Positions 1 through 8,575 of a stretch of 64,000 nt of DNA are shown here, one piece after another. Source of the stretch: Glutamicibacter sp. PS (lineage in GTDB: Bacteria; Actinomycetota; Actinomycetes; Actinomycetales; Micrococcaceae). Location: positions 682,001 through 746,000 of the forward strand of contig JANCMB010000001.1 in the NCBI GenBank assembly GCA_031317595.1, given 5' to 3'. Every line of letters starts with the position of its first letter. The stretch's first letter is position 1. The position numbers were made by a program, and so were the translations under genes. The notes under the pieces were generated by a model. It worked only from the letters and a program-made list of their open reading frames with translations. It was not told the origin of the DNA and ran no database searches.

Positions 1-1
1 C

Positions 2-247
2 ACCGACACCGAGGCCATGGACGCCTTCAAGCTGCTCTGCCGCACCGAGGGAATCCTGCCGGCCATCGAGTCCTCCCATGCACTGGCCGGCACCATCAAG
101 GTGGCTCAGCGCAAGCTGGCCGCCGGGGCCGACCCGGCACAGACCATCATCATCGCCAACCTCTCGGGACGTGGCGACAAGGACGTGGGCACCGCGGCGG
201 CCTGGTTCAACCTGATCGACGAGCAGACCGCAGCCAAGGAGCAGTAA
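2..247 (+). CDS. trpB: Tryptophan synthase beta chain, C-terminal end (partial)
   Basis: The reading frame is open from base 2 and ends with TAA at 245-247; its start lies outside the window. The 81 visible residues match the end of TrpB, which joins indole and serine with pyridoxal phosphate. The HALAG stretch and the SGRGDKD motif are the usual C-terminal substrate and cofactor phosphate region. The stop overlaps the trpA ATG by one base (TAATG), which fits translational coupling and assembly of the alpha2beta2 complex. Confidence 0.96.
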   Translation, partial: TDTEAMDAFKLLCRTEGILPAIESSHALAGTIKVAQRKLAAGADPAQTIIIANLSGRGDKDVGTAAAWFNLIDEQTAAKEQ

Positions 248-1029
248 TGACCCGAGTGAGTAGTGCAGAGAAGATTGCGGCCGCCCGTGCCGCCGGCCGC
301 CCGGCGCTGATCGGCTACCTGCCGGCCGGTTTCCCCGACGTCCCCACCAGCATCGAGGCCGCCGTCGCACTGGCCGAGAACGGCGTGGACATTATCGAAA
401 TCGGCATCCCGTACTCGGATCCGGTGATGGACGGTGAGGTCATCCAGCAGGCCACCACCGCCGCACTGGCCGGTGGCTTCAAGGTCAACCAGGTGTTCGA
501 GATCGTGCGCGGCATCACCGAGCGCACCGACGCCGCGGTGATGGTGATGACCTACTGGAACCCGGTGCTGCGCATGGGCGTGGACGAGTTCTCGCGCCGT
601 TTCGCCGAGGCCGGCGGCGCCGGTCTGATCACCCCGGATTTGGTGCCCGACGAAGCCGACGAATGGCTCGCCGCCAGCGAAAAGTACGATCTTGAACGCG
701 TCTTTTTGATCGCGCCGAGTTCTTCACCCGAACGCGTGGCCCGCACCGTGGAAGCCTCCTCGGGCTTTATCTACTGTGTCTCGCTGATGGGTGTGACCGG
801 GGCGCGCAGCGAGGTTTCGGCCGCCGCGCAGTCCGTGGTCGACGCCGCGCACGCCGCCGGCGCGCAGAACGCCTGCGTCGGACTCGGGGTGTCGCGCCGC
901 GAACACGTCGAACAGATCGGCTCCTACGCCGATGGGGTGATCGTCGGCACCGCCCTGGTGGCGGCGCTACGCGACGGCGGGGTACCGGCCGTCGGCGCCC
1001 TGGCCGCCGAACTCAGTGGACGCGCCTAG
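247..1029 (+). CDS. trpA: Tryptophan synthase alpha chain
   Basis: The 260-residue product has the normal TrpA length. It cleaves indole-3-glycerol phosphate to indole and glyceraldehyde 3-phosphate, and indole is channelled to TrpB. The family motif EIGIPYSDPVMDG is present: Glu51 and Asp62 align with the catalytic Glu49 and Asp60 of E. coli. The C-terminal GLGVS and GVIVGTALV segments form the phosphate-binding end of the TIM barrel. The start codon overlaps the trpB stop, so this ATG is well fixed. The gene is followed after one base by the lgt ATG, an arrangement common in actinobacteria, so the operon continues into a membrane enzyme unrelated to tryptophan. Confidence 0.97.
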   Translation: MTRVSSAEKIAAARAAGRPALIGYLPAGFPDVPTSIEAAVALAENGVDIIEIGIPYSDPVMDGEVIQQATTAALAGGFKVNQVFEIVRGITERTDAAVMVMTYWNPVLRMGVDEFSRRFAEAGGAGLITPDLVPDEADEWLAASEKYDLERVFLIAPSSSPERVARTVEASSGFIYCVSLMGVTGARSEVSAAAQSVVDAAHAAGAQNACVGLGVSRREHVEQIGSYADGVIVGTALVAALRDGGVPAVGALAAELSGRA

Positions 1030-1030
1030 T

Positions 1031-2014
1031 ATGACGCTGCTGAGCATGCTGCCGACCTCCATCCCCTCGCCGCCGGAAGAATTCTCGAAGTTTTCCATTG
1101 GTCCGCTGACCATTCACGCCTACGCGCTGTGCATCCTCGCCGGCATTCTGGTGGCCTTGTGGCTGACCAATCGCCGGTTGCGCGCCCGCGGCGGCAACGC
1201 CGACATGCTGTGGGATATCGCCATCTGGGCGATCCCCTTCGGCATTGTCGGCGGGCGGCTCTACCATGTGCTGATCACCGACCCGGCGTACTATCTGGGC
1301 GTGGGCGGCGGCACCGCCCACTGGGCCGAAATACCGCAGCTCTGGCTCGGTGGCCTGGGCATCATGGGCGCGGTTTCGCTTGGTGCGCTCGGCGCGTGGA
1401 TCGGTTGCCGACGCACCGGGATCCGGCTCTCGGCCTTCGCCGACGCCGCGGCCCCGGGCGTGCTGTTGGCCCAGGCCTTTGGACGCTGGGGTAACTGGTT
1501 CAACCAGGAACTCTTCGGTTCGCCCACCACCTTGCCGTGGGGTTTGGAGATCGACCCGACGAGCCACAACTTCCCACCCGGGCTACCGGCCGACACCCTG
1601 TTCCACCCCACCTTCCTCTACGAATCGTTGTGGAATGTGCTCGGGGTGTTCGTGCTGTTGGCGCTGGATAAGAAGTTCCGGCTCCACCGCGGCGCGATGT
1701 TCTGGTGCTACGTGATCTGGTACGGCATCGGCCGCACCTTCACCGAGTCGCTGCGCATCGACGCGGCCGAATCCATCCAGATCGGCCCGCTGGATCTGCG
1801 CATCCACCAGTGGCTGGCCATCGCCCTGGTGATCGGTGGAGCGCTGGCGCTGAGCTACGTGCTGGCCCGGCTACGCCCGACGGACAACGGTGAGATCTAC
1901 CTGCCAGGCCGTACCCCCGAGGCCTCCGTCGACGTAGCGGAGCCGAGCGAACAGCCGTCGAACACGGAGAATCATCCGGGGGAGCAGCCTCCGGGAACGG
2001 ACCGGTCCAGCTAG
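1031..2014 (+). CDS. lgt: Prolipoprotein diacylglyceryl transferase
   Basis: This membrane enzyme transfers diacylglycerol from phosphatidylglycerol to the lipobox cysteine of prolipoproteins. About seven hydrophobic segments are visible. The Lgt signature GRWGNWFNQELFG lies at residues 151-163, and HPTFLYESLWN and GIGRTFTESLRID follow, all diagnostic of the family. The C-terminal 45 residues are polar, Glu/Pro-rich and probably disordered, as in other actinobacterial Lgt. I chose ATG 1031, one base after the trpA stop (327 residues). An in-frame GTG at 1016 inside trpA and an ATG at 1046 are possible, and no strong ribosome binding site decides between them. A 23-bp hairpin follows the gene. 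Confidence 0.95.
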   Translation: MTLLSMLPTSIPSPPEEFSKFSIGPLTIHAYALCILAGILVALWLTNRRLRARGGNADMLWDIAIWAIPFGIVGGRLYHVLITDPAYYLGVGGGTAHWAEIPQLWLGGLGIMGAVSLGALGAWIGCRRTGIRLSAFADAAAPGVLLAQAFGRWGNWFNQELFGSPTTLPWGLEIDPTSHNFPPGLPADTLFHPTFLYESLWNVLGVFVLLALDKKFRLHRGAMFWCYVIWYGIGRTFTESLRIDAAESIQIGPLDLRIHQWLAIALVIGGALALSYVLARLRPTDNGEIYLPGRTPEASVDVAEPSEQPSNTENHPGEQPPGTDRSS

Positions 2015-2040
2015 CCAGCAGGATCTACGCCACGTCATCA

Positions 2041-2094
2041 AAGCCGCCGAAGGTGGGGCACGGAACACCGTGCCCCACCTTCGGCGGCTTCTTC
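2041..2094 (+). terminator. Strong hairpin after trpB-trpA-lgt
   Basis: A perfect 23-bp inverted repeat (arms 2041-2063 and 2068-2090) has a 4-base AACA loop. It lies 26 bases after the lgt stop and is followed only by CTTC, so the T tract is weak. It probably ends the trp-lgt transcript. Confidence 0.8.
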
Positions 2095-2128
2095 ACAATT
2101 GGCGGTGAGCGCCGCAACACTGTATCAA

Positions 2129-2144
2129 TTAACGTGTTAGTAAC
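2129..2144 (+). promoter_or_regulatory. GlnR-like box 1 upstream of gltB
   Basis: The sequence is TTAAC, six bases, GTAAC. This fits the actinobacterial GlnR pattern gTnAC-n6-GaAAC (AC-n9-AC). It is 41 bp, about four helical turns, upstream of a second copy, in the 345-bp leader and promoter region of glutamate synthase. Binding by GlnR is inferred. Confidence 0.5.
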
Positions 2145-2169
2145 GTCACGCCCCATGCTGATGGGATGT

Positions 2170-2185
2170 TTAACACGTTTGAAAC
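2170..2185 (+). promoter_or_regulatory. GlnR-like box 2 upstream of gltB
   Basis: The sequence is TTAAC, ACGTTT, GAAAC, with an exact GaAAC second half site. It ends about 33 bases before a possible -10 element (TAGCGT, 2219-2224), so an activator bound here would touch the -35 region. The rest of the 2091-2438 intergenic stretch holds no gene that I can support. Confidence 0.55.
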
Positions 2186-2438
2186 ATAAGCGCGTGCCTG
2201 AGTGAAACATCGGGCGCGTAGCGTAGAGCTCAGTTAAATGAGCAACGCACCACAATGACGTGGGCGCCGAAGAGCCCGTACCGAATGTGCCGCACCCACC
2301 GGTGAACAGTGTCATCCGTGCAGCGGGCCCTCGGTGGCATGAGCCGCGCCCGTCCCACCCCTTGCGTGCGCCGCAGCTTAAGCCGCCTTAGACCTGCAAC
2401 CTGCAATGGTTGTGCCGTATCGTCGAAAGGCCACACCT

Positions 2439-5400
2439 ATGAATCCCCAAGGAGCACAGCTAAACGCTTCGCCAGGGGTCGGCGGGGAGATCTCCTCGCC
2501 CTACTCCCGCTTCGCCGCGCTGCCCGAGGCCCAGGGCCTCTACGACCCAGCGGCCGAGAAGGACGCCTGTGGCCTGGCAATGATCGCCACCCTCGACAAC
2601 AACCCCACCCACGAGATCGTGCAGGATGCGTTGACCGCGTTGCGCCGTCTCGAGCACCGTGGCGCCATCGGCGCCGATGAAGGCACCGGCGACGGTGCCG
2701 GCATTCTGCTGCACATGCCCGACGCCTTTTTCCGGGCCACCACGAACCTCGAGCTGCCGGCCGCCGGTGGCTACGCCGTTGGCGTTGGCTTTCTACCCGC
2801 CGAGGCCGATGAGCTGGCCGAAACCCGCACCGAACTCGAAGTCCTCGCCGAAGAAGAAAACCTGCGCGTCATCGGTTGGCGCGAGGTGCCGGTAGATCCT
2901 TCGGTGCTCGGTGCCTCCGCACGCGCCGTGATGCCCAGCATCGTGCACTTCTTCGTCGCCGACGCCGCCAACGAGCGCACCGGCCGCACCCTCGACGCCG
3001 CCTGCTGGCGTATTCGCCGCCGCGCGCACAACAAGCTCGGCGTGTACTTCTCCTCCTTCTCCTCGCGCACCCTGGTCTACAAGGGCATGGTCTCCACCGC
3101 CCAGCTCGAGCCCTTCTACCCGGACCTGTCCGACGAGCGCTTCACCACCCGCTGCGCGATCGTGCACTCGCGCTTCTCGACCAACACCTTCCCGTCCTGG
3201 CCGCTGGCCCAGCCCTTCCGCACCATCGCGCACAACGGTGAGATCAACACCGTCAAGGGCAACCGCAACTGGATGCGTGCCCGCCAGTCCACGCTGGCCG
3301 GCGAACTGCTCGGCGAGGTCCCCGAAGAACTGTTCCCGATCTGCACTCCCGGTGCCTCGGACTCGGCCAGCTTCGACGAGGTGGCCGAAATGCTCATGCT
3401 TTCCGGGCGTGAGGTCACCGAGGCGATCATGATGATGATCCCGCAGCCCTGGGAAAACGACGAGTCGATGGACCCGAAGCTGCGCGCCTTCTACCAGTAC
3501 CAGTCGCTGCTGATTGAGCCCTGGGACGGCCCGGCCGCGGTGTGCTTCACCGACGGCTCGGTGGCTGGCGCCGTGCTGGACCGCAACGGTCTGCGCCCGG
3601 CCCGCTGGTGGGTCACCGATGACCAGAAGCTGGTCTTGGCCAGCGAGGTCGGCGTGATCGACGTCGACGAGGAGCACATTGTCGCTAAGGGCCGCGTGGC
3701 CCCGGGCAAGATGTTCGCCCTCGACCTCGAGGCCGGCCGCATCATCGACGACGCCGAAATCAAGTCGCAAGTTGCCGCCTCCAAGCCATGGGACGAATGG
3801 GTTGCGCAAAACCTGAAGTCGCTGGATGACTACCCGGACCTGGAGCATGTGCACCACACGCCCGGTTCGATCCGCTTGCGTCAGCTAACCTTCGGCTACA
3901 CCAACGAGGAGCTGCGCATTCTGCTGGCCCCGATGGCCAGCACCGGCGCCGAGCCGTTGGGTGCCATGGGCACCGACACGCCCATCGCCGCGCTGTCGGA
4001 CCGTCCGCGGCTACTTTTCGACTACTTCACCCAGTCCTTCGCCCAGGTGACCAACCCGCCGTTGGATGCCATCCGCGAGGAACTGGTGACCTCGATGGGC
4101 ACCACGATCGGCCCGGACGGAAACCTCCTGAGCCTGGATCGGGTTCCAGAATGGCACCTGAGCCTGGACTACCCGGTGCTGAGCAACGACCAGCTGGCCA
4201 AGATCTCCAATTTGCGTGACGACGACGGCTCGAAGCTCGCGCTGAAGGTTCGCGGTTTGTACCGCCCCTCCGGCGGCGAGTCCGAGCTGCGCGCCCGCCT
4301 GCAGGAAATCTGCGAGAAGGTTTCGGCCGCGGTTAACCGCGGGGTGCGCTTCATCGTGCTCTCGGATCGTGACTCCACCGCGACCTGGGCTCCGATCCCT
4401 TCGCTGCTGCTGACCTCCGCGGTGCATCATCACCTGCTCAAGAGCTCCACCCGTACCCGGGTGTCGCTCATTATCGAGTCCGGCGACGCCCGCGAAGTGC
4501 ACCACATTGCCCTGCTGATCGGTTACGGCGCGAGCGCCATCAACCCCTACTTGGCGTTGGAAACCGTGGAGCAGATGGCCCACGAGGGCCAGCTGCCGGG
4601 GGTCGACGGTGCCAAGGCGTCGAGCAATCTCACCAAGGCCCTGGGCAAGGGTGTACTGAAGATTATGAGCAAGATGGGCATCTCGACGGTGTCCTCCTAC
4701 TGCGGTGCGCAGACCTTCGAAGCGGTGGGCCTGTCCCAGCGCGTGGTCGACCAGTACTTCACCGGTACCACCACCAAGCTCGACGGCATCGAACTGGATG
4801 TGGTGGCCGACGAGGCCGCGGCACGGCACGCCCGCGCGTACCCGGAGAGCCCCACCTCGAGCCAGCTGGCCGAACTAGAGGTCGGTGGCGAATACCAGTG
4901 GCGTCGTGAAGGTCCGCCGCACCTATTCGACCCGCAGACGGTGTTCCGCCTGCAGCACTCCACCCGCACCCGTCGCTACGACGTGTTCAAGGAGTACACC
5001 AAGGCCGTCGACGATCAGGCCGCCGAACTGAAGACCCTGCGCGGGCTGCTGAAGTTCAAGACCGAGGGAATCACCCCGATCGACATCGACGAAGTCGAAC
5101 CGGTCAGCGAGATCGTCAAGCGCTTCGCCACCGGTGCGATGAGCTACGGCTCGATCTCCGCCGAGGCCCACGAAACCCTGGCTATTGCCATGAACCGGCT
5201 CGGCGGCAAGTCGAACACCGGTGAGGGTGGCGAAGACCCCGAGCGTCTGATGGACCCGGAACGTCGCAGCGCCGTGAAGCAGATCGCCTCCGGCCGCTTC
5301 GGCGTGACCAGCCTCTACCTGAGCAACGCCGAAGACATCCAGATCAAGATGGCCCAGGGTGCGAAGCCCGGCGAGGGTGGCCAGTTGATGGCCCAGAAGC

Positions 5401-7046
5401 TCTACCCGTGGATCGCCAAAACCCGGCACTCCACCCCCGGCGTGGGGCTGATTTCCCCGCCACCGCACCACGACATTTACTCAATCGAGGACTTGGCGCA
5501 GCTGATCCACGACGCGAAGTGCTCGAATCCTTCGGCGCGCGTGCACGTGAAGCTGGTCTCCGAGTCCGGGATCGGTACCGTGGCGGCCGGTGTAGCCAAG
5601 GCGAAGGCCGACGTGGTCCTCGTTTCCGGGCACGACGGCGGCACCGGCGCCTCACCGCTGAACTCGCTCAAGCACGCCGGTACCCCGTGGGAGATCGGTC
5701 TGGCCGAGGCCCAGCAGACGCTGATCCTCAACGGCCTGCGCGACCGTGTGACCGTGCAGGTCGATGGCCAGCTCAAGACCGGCCGTGACGTGCTGATCGG
5801 TGCCCTGCTCGGCGCCGAGGAGTTCGGTTTCGCCACCGCCCCGCTGGTGGTCTCCGGCTGCATTATGATGCGCGTCTGCCACCTCGATACCTGCCCAGTG
5901 GGTGTGGCCACGCAGAATCCGTTGTTGCGCGAACGCTTCTCCGGCAAGGCCGAGTTCGTGGTGAACTTCTTCGAGTTCATCGCCGAAGAGATCCGTGAAC
6001 TGCTCGCCTCGCTCGGTGCCCGCACCCTCGATGAGGTCATTGGCCGGGTCGAGCTGCTGGACACCACCGAACTCGACGAAAGCTTCAAGGCCAAGGGCAT
6101 GAACTTGGCCCCGATTACGCACGTGCCGCAGGTCGAACTTGCCGCCCGGCGTCGTCGGATCGGTCAGGACCATGGTCTGGAAAACCACCTCGATCAGGAG
6201 CTGCTGCGCCAGGCGCAGGACACGCTGACCGACCGGATCCCGAGCTCGATCAACGTCGACATCGTCAACACCGACCGTTCAGTGGGTACCCTGCTGGGGC
6301 ACCATGTGACCAAGACCTTCGGATTGGATACTCTGGCCAACGACAGCATCAAGGTCCAGTTGGCCGGTCGGGCCGGACAGTCGCTCGGCGCCTTCCTGCC
6401 CGCGGGTATCACCCTGGATCTGGCCGGCGATGCAAACGACTACGTGGGTAAGGGCCTGTCCGGCGGTATTATCGCCGTGCACCCGCCGGCCTCGACGCTG
6501 ACCAACCCGCAAGACCAGGTCATCGCCGGTAACGTGGTGGGCTACGGCGCCACCAGCGGCCAGATGTTCATCAGTGGCCAGGTCGGTGAGCGCTTCGCGG
6601 TGCGTAACTCCGGGGCGACGATCGTCGCCGAAGGCATCGGCGAGCACGGCTGCGAGTATATGACCGGCGGTCAGGTGCTGATCCTCGGCGGTACCGGGCG
6701 TAACTTCGGCGCCGGTATGTCCGGCGGCGTGGCCTGGGTGCTGGACTTCGATCCGGCCAAGCTCAACCCCTTGGCCGCGGCCAACGAGGACCTGTTGATT
6801 TCCGAGCTGACCGACGAACAGGCCGATATGGTCTACGCCCTGCTGACCGAGCACGTGGCGCGCACCGCGTCGCCACTGGCCCAGCGCCTGCTCGTGGACT
6901 GGGCCGAAAGCCGCAGCCGATTCTCAAGCATCATCCCGCGCGATTTCGCCGCGGTGCAGCAAATTCGCAACGACGCGCAGGCGTCCGGGCAGAACCCGGA
7001 TTCCCCGGCGGTGTGGAACAAGATTTTGGAGGTGACCCGTGGCTGA
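2439..7046 (+). CDS. gltB: Glutamate synthase (NADPH) large subunit
   Basis: GltB makes glutamate from glutamine and 2-oxoglutarate as part of the GS-GOGAT ammonia assimilation route. The 1535-residue product has the expected size. An N-terminal glutaminase domain begins at KDACGLAMIA, where Cys44 is the likely nucleophile exposed by removal of a short propeptide. Next come the central domain, the FMN-binding synthase barrel, the 3Fe-4S cysteines in CIMMRVCHLDTC, and a C-terminal GXGXG domain with repeated glycines. I chose ATG 2439 because GAAAGG lies 8 bases upstream; an ATG at 2406 would add eleven residues. The gene overlaps gltD by 8 bases, and GlnR-like boxes upstream suggest nitrogen control. 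Confidence 0.97.
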   Translation: MNPQGAQLNASPGVGGEISSPYSRFAALPEAQGLYDPAAEKDACGLAMIATLDNNPTHEIVQDALTALRRLEHRGAIGADEGTGDGAGILLHMPDAFFRATTNLELPAAGGYAVGVGFLPAEADELAETRTELEVLAEEENLRVIGWREVPVDPSVLGASARAVMPSIVHFFVADAANERTGRTLDAACWRIRRRAHNKLGVYFSSFSSRTLVYKGMVSTAQLEPFYPDLSDERFTTRCAIVHSRFSTNTFPSWPLAQPFRTIAHNGEINTVKGNRNWMRARQSTLAGELLGEVPEELFPICTPGASDSASFDEVAEMLMLSGREVTEAIMMMIPQPWENDESMDPKLRAFYQYQSLLIEPWDGPAAVCFTDGSVAGAVLDRNGLRPARWWVTDDQKLVLASEVGVIDVDEEHIVAKGRVAPGKMFALDLEAGRIIDDAEIKSQVAASKPWDEWVAQNLKSLDDYPDLEHVHHTPGSIRLRQLTFGYTNEELRILLAPMASTGAEPLGAMGTDTPIAALSDRPRLLFDYFTQSFAQVTNPPLDAIREELVTSMGTTIGPDGNLLSLDRVPEWHLSLDYPVLSNDQLAKISNLRDDDGSKLALKVRGLYRPSGGESELRARLQEICEKVSAAVNRGVRFIVLSDRDSTATWAPIPSLLLTSAVHHHLLKSSTRTRVSLIIESGDAREVHHIALLIGYGASAINPYLALETVEQMAHEGQLPGVDGAKASSNLTKALGKGVLKIMSKMGISTVSSYCGAQTFEAVGLSQRVVDQYFTGTTTKLDGIELDVVADEAAARHARAYPESPTSSQLAELEVGGEYQWRREGPPHLFDPQTVFRLQHSTRTRRYDVFKEYTKAVDDQAAELKTLRGLLKFKTEGITPIDIDEVEPVSEIVKRFATGAMSYGSISAEAHETLAIAMNRLGGKSNTGEGGEDPERLMDPERRSAVKQIASGRFGVTSLYLSNAEDIQIKMAQGAKPGEGGQLMAQKLYPWIAKTRHSTPGVGLISPPPHHDIYSIEDLAQLIHDAKCSNPSARVHVKLVSESGIGTVAAGVAKAKADVVLVSGHDGGTGASPLNSLKHAGTPWEIGLAEAQQTLILNGLRDRVTVQVDGQLKTGRDVLIGALLGAEEFGFATAPLVVSGCIMMRVCHLDTCPVGVATQNPLLRERFSGKAEFVVNFFEFIAEEIRELLASLGARTLDEVIGRVELLDTTELDESFKAKGMNLAPITHVPQVELAARRRRIGQDHGLENHLDQELLRQAQDTLTDRIPSSINVDIVNTDRSVGTLLGHHVTKTFGLDTLANDSIKVQLAGRAGQSLGAFLPAGITLDLAGDANDYVGKGLSGGIIAVHPPASTLTNPQDQVIAGNVVGYGATSGQMFISGQVGERFAVRNSGATIVAEGIGEHGCEYMTGGQVLILGGTGRNFGAGMSGGVAWVLDFDPAKLNPLAAANEDLLISELTDEQADMVYALLTEHVARTASPLAQRLLVDWAESRSRFSSIIPRDFAAVQQIRNDAQASGQNPDSPAVWNKILEVTRG

Positions 7047-8496
7047 TCCTCGTGGTTTTCTTTCGGTGACCGAACGGGTCACGCAGCCCAAGCGTCCGGT
7101 GCCGGTGCGCATCATGGACTACAAGGAAGTGGTGGCCCGCCAGGACGCCGCCACACTCAAGGCACAGGCCTCGCGCTGCATGGACTGCGGCGTACCCTTC
7201 TGCCACACCGGCTGCCCGCTGGGCAACCTGATTCCGGAATTCAACGACCTGACCTACCGTGGCCAGCTCGACGACGCGGCCAGCAGACTGCTGCAGACCA
7301 ACAACTTCCCGGAACTGACCGGTAAGTTGTGCCCGGCACCCTGCGAGTCTTCCTGTGTGCTGGGGATCAACCAGCCGGCGGTGACCATCAAGCAGGTGGA
7401 GGCCGAACTGGCGAACCACCTGATGGATGCTGGCAGCTTCGCCCCGCAGCCTCCGGCGCGTCACACCGAGCACCGTGTGGCCGTGGTTGGCTCCGGCCCG
7501 GCCGGTTTGGCCGCCGCGCAGCAGCTGACGCGTGTGGGTCACACCGTGGCCGTGTACGAGCGCGATGCCAAAATCGGTGGCCTGTTGCGTTATGGCATCC
7601 CCGACTTCAAGTTGGAGAAGGACGTCATTGACCTGCGCCTAGAGCAGATGGAAGCCGAAGGCACCATCTTCCGTCCCGGCGTCGAAATTGGAGTGGACAT
7701 CAGCTGGGATGAGCTACGCCGCGACTACGACGCGGTGATCGTTTCCACCGGCGCCACGGTGCCGCGTGACCTTCCGGTGGAAGGTCGTGAGCTCGATGGC
7801 GTGCACTTCGCCATGGAGTATCTGGCCGACTCCAACCGCGTCGTCGCCGGCGAGCAGGAAGAATTGACGATCGACGCCAAGGGTAAGCACGTGATCATCC
7901 TCGGCGGCGGTGACACCGGTGCCGACTGCTTGGGCACCGCACTGCGCCAGGAAGCTGCCAGTGTGACAACTCTCGCGATCGGCAAGAAGCCACCGATGGA
8001 ACGTGGCGAAAACCACCCGTGGCCCATGACTCCGCTGGTTTTTGAGGTGCAGTCTGCCCATGAGGAAGGCGGCGAACGCAGCTACCTTGCCTCCACGGTG
8101 AACTTCATCGGCGAGCAGAATAAGGTGATCGGTGTTACAGTTGCAGAGACGGAATTCGTCGCTGGCAAGCGCCTCCCGAAGCCGGGCACCGAAAAGGTCA
8201 TCAAGGCCGACTTGGTGTTGTTGGCCCTAGGGTTCACCGCGCCGGAGGCTTCCGGTCTGGATGAACAGGCTAGTATCGAATTCGACAACCGGGGCAATGT
8301 CGCCCGAGATGGCTACTACATGACGAACGCCGACGGCGTGTTCGCTGCAGGTGACGCCGGACGGGGGCAGTCGCTGATTGTCTGGGCAATCGCTGAAGGG
8401 CGGTCCTGCGCAGCGGCGGTGGATCGCTACCTAACCGGTTCCAGCACCCTGCCGGCGCCCGTGGCACCGAGTGATAGAGCCATCAGCATTATCTAA
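7039..8496 (+). CDS. gltD: Glutamate synthase (NADPH) small subunit
   Basis: GltD carries FAD and passes electrons from NADPH through iron-sulfur clusters to GltB. The 485 residues include the N-terminal cluster cysteines C47, C50, C55 and C59 (CMDCGVPFCHTGC) and a second group in CPAPCESSC. An FAD-binding fold starts at VVGSGPAGLAAA, an NAD(P)H-binding fold contains IILGGGDTGADC, and the FAD signature AAGDAGRGQSLIVWAIAEG ends the protein. The GTG start at 7039 lies within the end of gltB, preceded by GGAGG, so the two subunits should be made in a coupled way. A hairpin with a T tract follows 20 bases after the stop. Confidence 0.97.
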   Translation: MADPRGFLSVTERVTQPKRPVPVRIMDYKEVVARQDAATLKAQASRCMDCGVPFCHTGCPLGNLIPEFNDLTYRGQLDDAASRLLQTNNFPELTGKLCPAPCESSCVLGINQPAVTIKQVEAELANHLMDAGSFAPQPPARHTEHRVAVVGSGPAGLAAAQQLTRVGHTVAVYERDAKIGGLLRYGIPDFKLEKDVIDLRLEQMEAEGTIFRPGVEIGVDISWDELRRDYDAVIVSTGATVPRDLPVEGRELDGVHFAMEYLADSNRVVAGEQEELTIDAKGKHVIILGGGDTGADCLGTALRQEAASVTTLAIGKKPPMERGENHPWPMTPLVFEVQSAHEEGGERSYLASTVNFIGEQNKVIGVTVAETEFVAGKRLPKPGTEKVIKADLVLLALGFTAPEASGLDEQASIEFDNRGNVARDGYYMTNADGVFAAGDAGRGQSLIVWAIAEGRSCAAAVDRYLTGSSTLPAPVAPSDRAISII

Positions 8497-8516
8497 ATGA
8501 CATGGGTTTCGATGAT

Positions 8517-8552
8517 GCGCGTCAGCCGGGTCCGGCTGGCGCGCGTTTTCTT
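8517..8552 (+). terminator. Rho-independent terminator after gltBD
   Basis: A 13-bp stem with one G-U pair (arms 8517-8529 and 8532-8544) is followed by TTTTCTT. It separates gltD from pyk. Confidence 0.8.
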
Positions 8553-8575
8553 ACACCCGGTACAGCGAAAGGCAT

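Noticed and set aside
2041..2094. 23-bp hairpin after lgt as part of a mobile element
   Set aside because: There is a single copy with no flanking target duplication or transposase, and it is best read as a terminator.
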